64,000 nucleotides of DNA. It comes from Gramella sp. Hel_I_59 (GTDB taxonomy: Bacteria > Bacteroidota > Bacteroidia > Flavobacteriales > Flavobacteriaceae). The notes under the pieces are model-generated. The model was given only the letters and a program-made list of their open reading frames with translations. It searched no databases and was not told where the DNA came from. The position numbers and the translations under genes were made by a program. The first letter of the stretch is position 1, and each line of letters begins with the position of its first letter. The stretch covers positions 186,001-250,000 of the forward strand of contig NZ_VFME01000001.1 in assembly GCF_006714895.1 (NCBI RefSeq), written 5' to 3'. Shown here piece after piece: positions 59,096 through 64,000 of this stretch.

Positions 59096-60967
59096 TTAAT
59101 TTTCCTCCTGAATATTCTTTTCGATATTCTCTTTTTCTTCACTATCTCCGGTTTCCAGTTCCTTTCCAAGATAAACCATCATAAAACCTTCTTCGATTTC
59201 AACCTCAAGACTGTTAGAAGGAATAATACTAAGCTCTCCTTCCTCATCTTTTACAAATAGTGGAATGATATCGGAATCGGTTTTACTAATCTCTATAAGC
59301 CCTTCGTAGTGCTCCTTGGAATTCAGTTCAATCTCATGAATAGAAGGATACTTTCTGGCAAGGTTTGTTAACTTGATATAATCATCGGTTTGCGAGAACA
59401 GTCCTTCTTTAGGATTATTTTCAGGATCGTACATTTCATCTGAAGAAACTACTCTAAAAGATCCATTTTCACCAAAATGCTTTCTGAACTTTTCAATCGC
59501 ATTTAGGTTTACTTCCGTATTTCCAGTCATTGCCATTAAGTAACCGATATCGCTTAATTCAATATTATTGATAAGATCATCTGAATAAACATTTTCCTGG
59601 ATCGCGTCCAATCCAAGTTCCTGTGCTTTTTTAATGTTTGTTCCATTACTATCTACCAGTACCACATGTCGATTGTTCTTCTTCAGATAACTACCAATCA
59701 ATCTTGAAATAGTAGATGCTCCAATGATTAAGATTCCCTGAGAATTCTTCAGAAAAACTCCCACCAATTGAGCGAATAATCTTGCTGTAGTCGCATTCAG
59801 AAGAACTGTTCCCAGAACGATCATAAACACAAGCGGAGTGATATATTCTGCTCCGGGAACACCTTGGTTAGAAAGTTCAATTCCGAAGAGAGAAGCGATA
59901 CCTGCAGCTACGATACCACGAGGTCCAACCCAGCTTATAAATAGTTTTTCGTTGAATTTTAGTGATGAGCCTATACTGCTCACAAATACGCCCAGAGGTC
60001 TAACGATGAGTACCACCGTAGCAAACAGGATCAAAGCTTTGATATCATAAACCAGCATCAGGTCTTCTACATTAATATTCGCAGCGAGAAGTATGAACAG
60101 GATCGAAATAAGCAGTACGCTTAAAGATTCTTTGAAATAAAGTAGTTCTTTTAAGTTTGGAAGGTTGATGTTTCCCATCACCATTCCCATCACAACCACG
60201 GCTAAAAGTCCGCTTTCATGTGCGAAAAGATCTGCCAGTACAAAAACTCCCAGCACGGTTGCCAGGGTTAGAACATTCAATAAATAATGAGGGATCACGT
60301 TCTTTTTGATGGCAAAGGCTAGAGCGTGAGCAAAGGTGAATCCAAACGTAAATCCAAACAGGACGATCTTTCCAAATTCTATCAATGCTGTTTCTGTAAA
60401 TTCTGTTCCGGTACCAGCGCTTATAAATTCAAACATTAATACCGCTACAAGTGCACCAATAGGATCGATTAGAATTCCTTCCCATTTCAGAATGGTTGAG
60501 ATATCAGACTTTAATGGAATATTCCGAAGAATAGGGGTAATTACGGTAGGACCGGTTACAATAATAAGCGCAGCAAATAAGAACGAAATCTGCCAGCTAA
60601 GGTCAAATATCAGGTATGCTGCCACACCGGCTCCAAAGAAAGTAACGATCACGGCTATGGTTATCAACTTGATGATCACCGGGCCAACATTAAGAATTTC
60701 ACCCTTCCGCAGCGTTAAACCACCTTCGAAAAGAATGATCCCGATCGCCAGGGAAACGAAATAGAAAAGGCTTTCTCCCGGAAATAATCCGGATTCTCCA
60801 TTCCAGATTGGTTCTATAATCTTGGAACCATCTTCAGTAAAAAAAGTGGAAATTGGACCTACTGCAAGTCCAACCAGGATCAATGGTAAGATCGCGGGGA
60901 TCTTAAATCGCCATGCTACCCACTGTGCCAATATTCCAAGGATCACTATTCCTGCCAATTCAACCAT
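59096..60967 (-). CDS. CPA1-type cation/proton antiporter with TrkA domains
   Basis: A 623-residue membrane protein. About 12-13 helices cover residues 1-400, including 'GIILFEGGLTLR', 'ALIIVTGPTVITPILR' with the Thr-Gly-Pro motif, and 'ISWVGPRGIVAAGIASL'. Then comes a TrkA-N Rossmann domain ('ILIIGASTISRLIGSYLKKN', residues about 415-530) and a TrkA-C region. Such proteins exchange sodium or potassium for protons and are gated by nucleotides at the TrkA domain. Ion choice is not readable. It lies between YebC and an MBL-fold gene. Confidence 0.9.
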   Translation of the reverse strand: MVELAGIVILGILAQWVAWRFKIPAILPLILVGLAVGPISTFFTEDGSKIIEPIWNGESGLFPGESLFYFVSLAIGIILFEGGLTLRKGEILNVGPVIIKLITIAVIVTFFGAGVAAYLIFDLSWQISFLFAALIIVTGPTVITPILRNIPLKSDISTILKWEGILIDPIGALVAVLMFEFISAGTGTEFTETALIEFGKIVLFGFTFGFTFAHALAFAIKKNVIPHYLLNVLTLATVLGVFVLADLFAHESGLLAVVVMGMVMGNINLPNLKELLYFKESLSVLLISILFILLAANINVEDLMLVYDIKALILFATVVLIVRPLGVFVSSIGSSLKFNEKLFISWVGPRGIVAAGIASLFGIELSNQGVPGAEYITPLVFMIVLGTVLLNATTARLFAQLVGVFLKNSQGILIIGASTISRLIGSYLKKNNRHVVLVDSNGTNIKKAQELGLDAIQENVYSDDLINNIELSDIGYLMAMTGNTEVNLNAIEKFRKHFGENGSFRVVSSDEMYDPENNPKEGLFSQTDDYIKLTNLARKYPSIHEIELNSKEHYEGLIEISKTDSDIIPLFVKDEEGELSIIPSNSLEVEIEEGFMMVYLGKELETGDSEEKENIEKNIQEEN

Positions 60968-61134
60968 AGATTCTTTATTTGCTTACGATTGCTAAAAATA
61001 TTAAAAATGTTTTACTATGAAAGCTTATTATTAAAAGCCTAACATTATTACGAGGCTGTTAAATCATTTAGAAAATAATTCGAATTAGCTATGAGATTTT
61101 CTATTTTGCGGAGAAATCTTCAAATTTATTCTGA

Positions 61135-61998
61135 ATGACCCTTTATCCTATACAAGCCGGAAATTTTAAATTAGATGGTGGAGCTATGTTTGGAGTGGTC
61201 CCGAAAAGTCTCTGGACCCGTACCAATCCTGCAGACTCGAATAATATGATAGATATAGCTGCCCGATGTTTACTCATTGAGGATGGTGATAAACTTATTC
61301 TAATTGATACCGGAATGGGTGATAAGCAAAGTGAGAAATTCTTTAGCTATTACTATCCATGGGGAGAGCATAGTATTGACAGCTCACTCAAGGAACATGG
61401 TTTTCATCGTGATGACATTACAGATATTTTTATGACTCACCTGCATTTTGACCATTGTGGAGGTTGTATCCAGTGGAATAAAGAACGTACAGGTTATGAA
61501 CCGGCATTCAAAAATGCCAGGTTCTGGAGCAATAAAGATCACTGGGAATGGGCTACGAATCCAAATGCTCGTGAAAAAGCATCATTTCTGAAGGAAAATA
61601 TTCTTCCCATGGAACAAAGCGGAAAACTGCATTTCGTGGAGCGGGAGGGAAACAGCGAATTTTGCAAAGCAGATCATCTTGGCTTCGAATCACTTCTGGT
61701 AGATGGACATACAGATAAGCAAATGATTCCGCATATAGATTACAAGGGTAAGAAACTGGTTTTTATGGCAGATCTTCTTCCTACCGTGGGACATATTCCC
61801 TTGCCTTATGTTATGGGCTTCGATACCAGACCACTATTAACGCTTGCTGAAAAGGAAAAATTTCTGCAAACCGCAGCAAACGAAAATTATTACCTGTTCA
61901 TGGAGCATGATGCTCACAATGAAATAATAACTCTAAAAAATACCGAAAAAGGAGTAAGACACGATCAGACTTATACCTTCAACGAATTATTCAATTAA
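61135..61998 (+). CDS. MBL-fold metallo-hydrolase
   Basis: A 287-residue metallo-beta-lactamase-fold protein. 'FMTHLHFDHCGGC' supplies the HxHxDH metal motif, 'LLVDGHTDKQMIPHI' another His, and 'FMEHDAHNEI' the last. There is no signal peptide, so it acts in the cytoplasm. The architecture resembles lactonases and related hydrolases (AHL-lactonase-like), but the substrate is not known. It reads in the same direction as the S8 peptidase gene eight bases later. Confidence 0.85.
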   Translation: MTLYPIQAGNFKLDGGAMFGVVPKSLWTRTNPADSNNMIDIAARCLLIEDGDKLILIDTGMGDKQSEKFFSYYYPWGEHSIDSSLKEHGFHRDDITDIFMTHLHFDHCGGCIQWNKERTGYEPAFKNARFWSNKDHWEWATNPNAREKASFLKENILPMEQSGKLHFVEREGNSEFCKADHLGFESLLVDGHTDKQMIPHIDYKGKKLVFMADLLPTVGHIPLPYVMGFDTRPLLTLAEKEKFLQTAANENYYLFMEHDAHNEIITLKNTEKGVRHDQTYTFNELFN

Positions 61999-62005
61999 AA
62001 CAATT

Positions 62006-63691
62006 ATGAGAATACCTGTTTATAAGCCGTTCCTGACCATCCTGGCAGCCGGCGCTTTAACTGCATGTAGCAGTACTGCTCCAAGAGTAGTTTCCACCCC
62101 GGTTAGCAATATCGATTCTATTCCTTTAAAAGTAAAGGATCTTACAGATGCCCAGTTAAAAGACTGGACTAATTCAGATCTTTCCAGGGATACTATTCCG
62201 GGAATGAGCGTGGATAGAGCTTATGCTGAAATCATTAAAAACAACAAACCTTCTACAGTTATCGTAGGAGTTGTGGATAGCGGTATAGATATTACACACG
62301 AAGATCTACAAGGGGTGATCTGGACTAATAAGGACGAGATCGCTGGTAATGGAAAAGATGATGACAATAATGGTTTTATTGATGATGTGCATGGCTGGAA
62401 CTTTCTAGGGGATGCCGTGGAAGAAAACATGGAGTTTACTCGTATCATCAAGCGATTAAAACCCAAATATGAAGGGAAATCCCAGAGTAGCATAAGCACT
62501 GCAGACAGGGAAGAATACAATATGTACCTGGAAGCTAAAAAAGAATACGATAAGGAATATCAGGAAGCTCAGCAAACTCAGCAGCAGTATACCCAGATCC
62601 TACAGCAAGTGAAAAATGCACATGCGGCTATGACAAAAGCCCTGGGAACTGAAGATTATACTAAAAAGCAGGTGTTGGATTTCAAACCTGAAACCCAGGA
62701 ACTACAACAGGCAAAAATGATCGTTGGGCAAATGCAGAGCAACGTGGACGAGAGTTTACCGGAAGTGATCAAGCAGATTAGCGAAGGTATTGAGTATGTC
62801 GAAGGTCGTCTTGATACTCATTTCAACCTTGACCTGGATGGTAGAGCTGTTGTGGGTGACGATCCTTACGATATCACCGATACCAACTACGGGAACAATA
62901 AAGTTTCAGGACCAGATCCAAAGAAGGAAGATGCTAAACACGGCACACACGTTGCCGGGATCATTGCAGCTAACAGAAACAATTCCGTAGGACTTAAAGG
63001 AGTTGCCAATAATGCGAAGATCATGGCAGTAAGAGCTGTGCCAGATGGTGATGAATATGATAAAGATATCGCACTGGGAATTCGTTATGCCGTAGATAAT
63101 GGTGCGAAAGTGATTAATACCAGTTTTGGAAAATACTTCTCTCAAAATCCGGAATGGGTGATCGATGCAATAAAATATGCGGCAGATAATGATGTGCTCA
63201 TCGTAAATGCAGCTGGAAATGAAGGAATAGACCTGGACAAAAAGAGAGTTTATCCTAACGACCAAAATCCGCAGGAAACTACAGAGATCAGTGATAACTT
63301 TTTAACGGTTGGTGCTTTGAATTATGAGTACGGAGCGAATCTAATCGCGACATTTTCTAACTATGGAGCTACCAACGTAGATATTTTCGCACCTGGAACC
63401 GAGATCTGGTCTACAACTCCAAACGATACATACGAATATCTTCAGGGAACTTCCATGGCTTCACCAGCAGTTGCAGGAATTGCGGCGATCATAAGAGGTT
63501 ATTACCCTAAATTATCTGCGGGACAGGTAAAACAAATAATCATGGATAGTGGTATATCTACAAAAGCCACAGTAGTACTCGGTGGAGATACAAGCAATAC
63601 TAAAAAATTCCAGACTATTTCAACTTCAGGAAAAATGGCTAATCTATATAACGCCTTAATTTTGGCAGATCAAATTTCAAAAAATAACTAG
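62006..63691 (+). CDS. S8 subtilisin-family serine peptidase, lipoprotein
   Basis: A 561-residue lipoprotein (lipobox 'ALTAC'). The triad is Asp in 'VGVVDSGIDITHEDL' near residue 92, His in 'KHGTHVAGIIAA' near 313 and Ser in 'GTSMASPAVAGI' near 492. Between Asp and His lies an insert of about 150 residues, rich in Gln, Glu and Lys and probably helical ('QQTQQQYTQILQQVKNAHAAM' in parts), longer than in classical subtilisins but known in Bacteroidota S8 proteins. It should digest proteins at the cell envelope. It is followed after one base by an M1 peptidase gene. Confidence 0.92.
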   Translation: MRIPVYKPFLTILAAGALTACSSTAPRVVSTPVSNIDSIPLKVKDLTDAQLKDWTNSDLSRDTIPGMSVDRAYAEIIKNNKPSTVIVGVVDSGIDITHEDLQGVIWTNKDEIAGNGKDDDNNGFIDDVHGWNFLGDAVEENMEFTRIIKRLKPKYEGKSQSSISTADREEYNMYLEAKKEYDKEYQEAQQTQQQYTQILQQVKNAHAAMTKALGTEDYTKKQVLDFKPETQELQQAKMIVGQMQSNVDESLPEVIKQISEGIEYVEGRLDTHFNLDLDGRAVVGDDPYDITDTNYGNNKVSGPDPKKEDAKHGTHVAGIIAANRNNSVGLKGVANNAKIMAVRAVPDGDEYDKDIALGIRYAVDNGAKVINTSFGKYFSQNPEWVIDAIKYAADNDVLIVNAAGNEGIDLDKKRVYPNDQNPQETTEISDNFLTVGALNYEYGANLIATFSNYGATNVDIFAPGTEIWSTTPNDTYEYLQGTSMASPAVAGIAAIIRGYYPKLSAGQVKQIIMDSGISTKATVVLGGDTSNTKKFQTISTSGKMANLYNALILADQISKNN

Positions 63692-63692
63692 A

Positions 63693-64000
63693 ATGAAAAA
63701 TATTTTTTTCAGCTTAATACTACTTACCGCCGGAGTAATTCAGGCACAGAACAACACTTCCTACTGGCAGCAGCATGTAGATTACAAAATGGATGTGGAT
63801 GTAAATGTGGAGAATTTCAAATTCACCGGTACTCAGGAATTGACCTATACCAACAATTCACCAGACACTCTTAACCGAGTTTTTTATCACCTGTACTTTA
63901 ATGCCTTTCAGCCAGGTTCGGAAATGAATGCCAGACTGGAAAGTATTGCAGATCCTGATGGTAGAATGGTTAGAAATGAAGGTACTGAGGAAGAACCAAA
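63693..64000 (+). CDS. M1-family aminopeptidase (5' part only)
   Basis: Translated by hand from the ATG: a signal peptide ends 'GVIQAQ', then 'YWQQHVDYKMDVDVN', 'FTGTQELTYTNNSPDTL' and 'VFYHLYFNAFQPGSEM', the usual N-terminal sandwich of secreted M1 metallopeptidases in Bacteroidota. The zinc motif HExxH lies outside the window. It starts one base after the S8 peptidase stop, so the two are probably one operon of envelope peptidases. Confidence 0.85.
   Translation, partial: MKNIFFSLILLTAGVIQAQNNTSYWQQHVDYKMDVDVNVENFKFTGTQELTYTNNSPDTLNRVFYHLYFNAFQPGSEMNARLESIADPDGRMVRNEGTEEEP

Noticed and set aside
60336..60764. A 142-codon frame opposite the antiporter gene
   Set aside because: Fully antisense to conserved membrane segments; composition reflects the complementary strand.

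Overview
The window reads as a Bacteroidota chromosome, most likely a marine Flavobacteriaceae close to Gramella/Christiangramia. The support is SusC/SusD pairs, many 'LxxC' lipoproteins, genes without Shine-Dalgarno sites, TAnnTTTG-like -7 boxes and flavobacterial housekeeping genes. The genus is inferred from general resemblance only.

Bases 1-31.5 kb are a pectin (homogalacturonan) utilisation locus read almost entirely from the minus strand, in four blocks. The first block is an enzyme operon running off the left edge: GH28 polygalacturonase, a DUF4861 protein, GH105, GH43, PL9 pectate lyase, CE12 acetylesterase and an alpha/beta-hydrolase fused to a CE8 pectin methylesterase. The second is a separate CE8 pectin methylesterase. 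The third is a ten-gene cytoplasmic operon (kduI-kduD-uxaC-kdgK-kdgA-TRAP dctPQM-uxaB-uxaA) that takes both saturated and unsaturated galacturonate to pyruvate and glyceraldehyde-3-phosphate. The fourth is the outer-membrane uptake operon: SusC, SusD, a beta-helix surface lipoprotein and a PL1 pectate lyase. Two LacI-type regulators on the plus strand flank the catabolic and uptake operons. A 14-bp palindrome related to TGCAATCGATTACA stands before four minus-strand transcription units, each time directly downstream of a -7-like box, and before one LacI gene. It ties the locus into one regulon.

Bases 31.9-46.65 kb are an integrated mobilizable element of about 14.7 kb inserted in the 3' end of a CAU-anticodon tRNA gene, with a 50-bp perfect direct repeat at its ends. 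It carries a tyrosine recombinase, DUF3800, a type III restriction-modification system with a DUF4268 nuclease-like gene upstream, a lipoprotein and small unknown proteins, a BfmA-like/relaxase pair, a primase and an SF3-type helicase with an iteron-like cluster between them, an HTH protein and a membrane protein. Both ends carry a near-identical 22-bp motif, probably recombinase arm sites. A nested inverted repeat of about 114 bp between the lipoprotein side and the mobilization genes is unexplained.

Bases 46.6-64 kb are ordinary core genome: the intact tRNA, methylmalonyl-CoA epimerase, RbfA, a LolC/E-like permease, DusB, a TonB-receptor-like barrel, a peptidoglycan cluster (MurQ, GHL10, NlpC/P60), LepA, YebC, a CPA1-type antiporter, an MBL-fold hydrolase, an S8 peptidase and the start of an M1 aminopeptidase.
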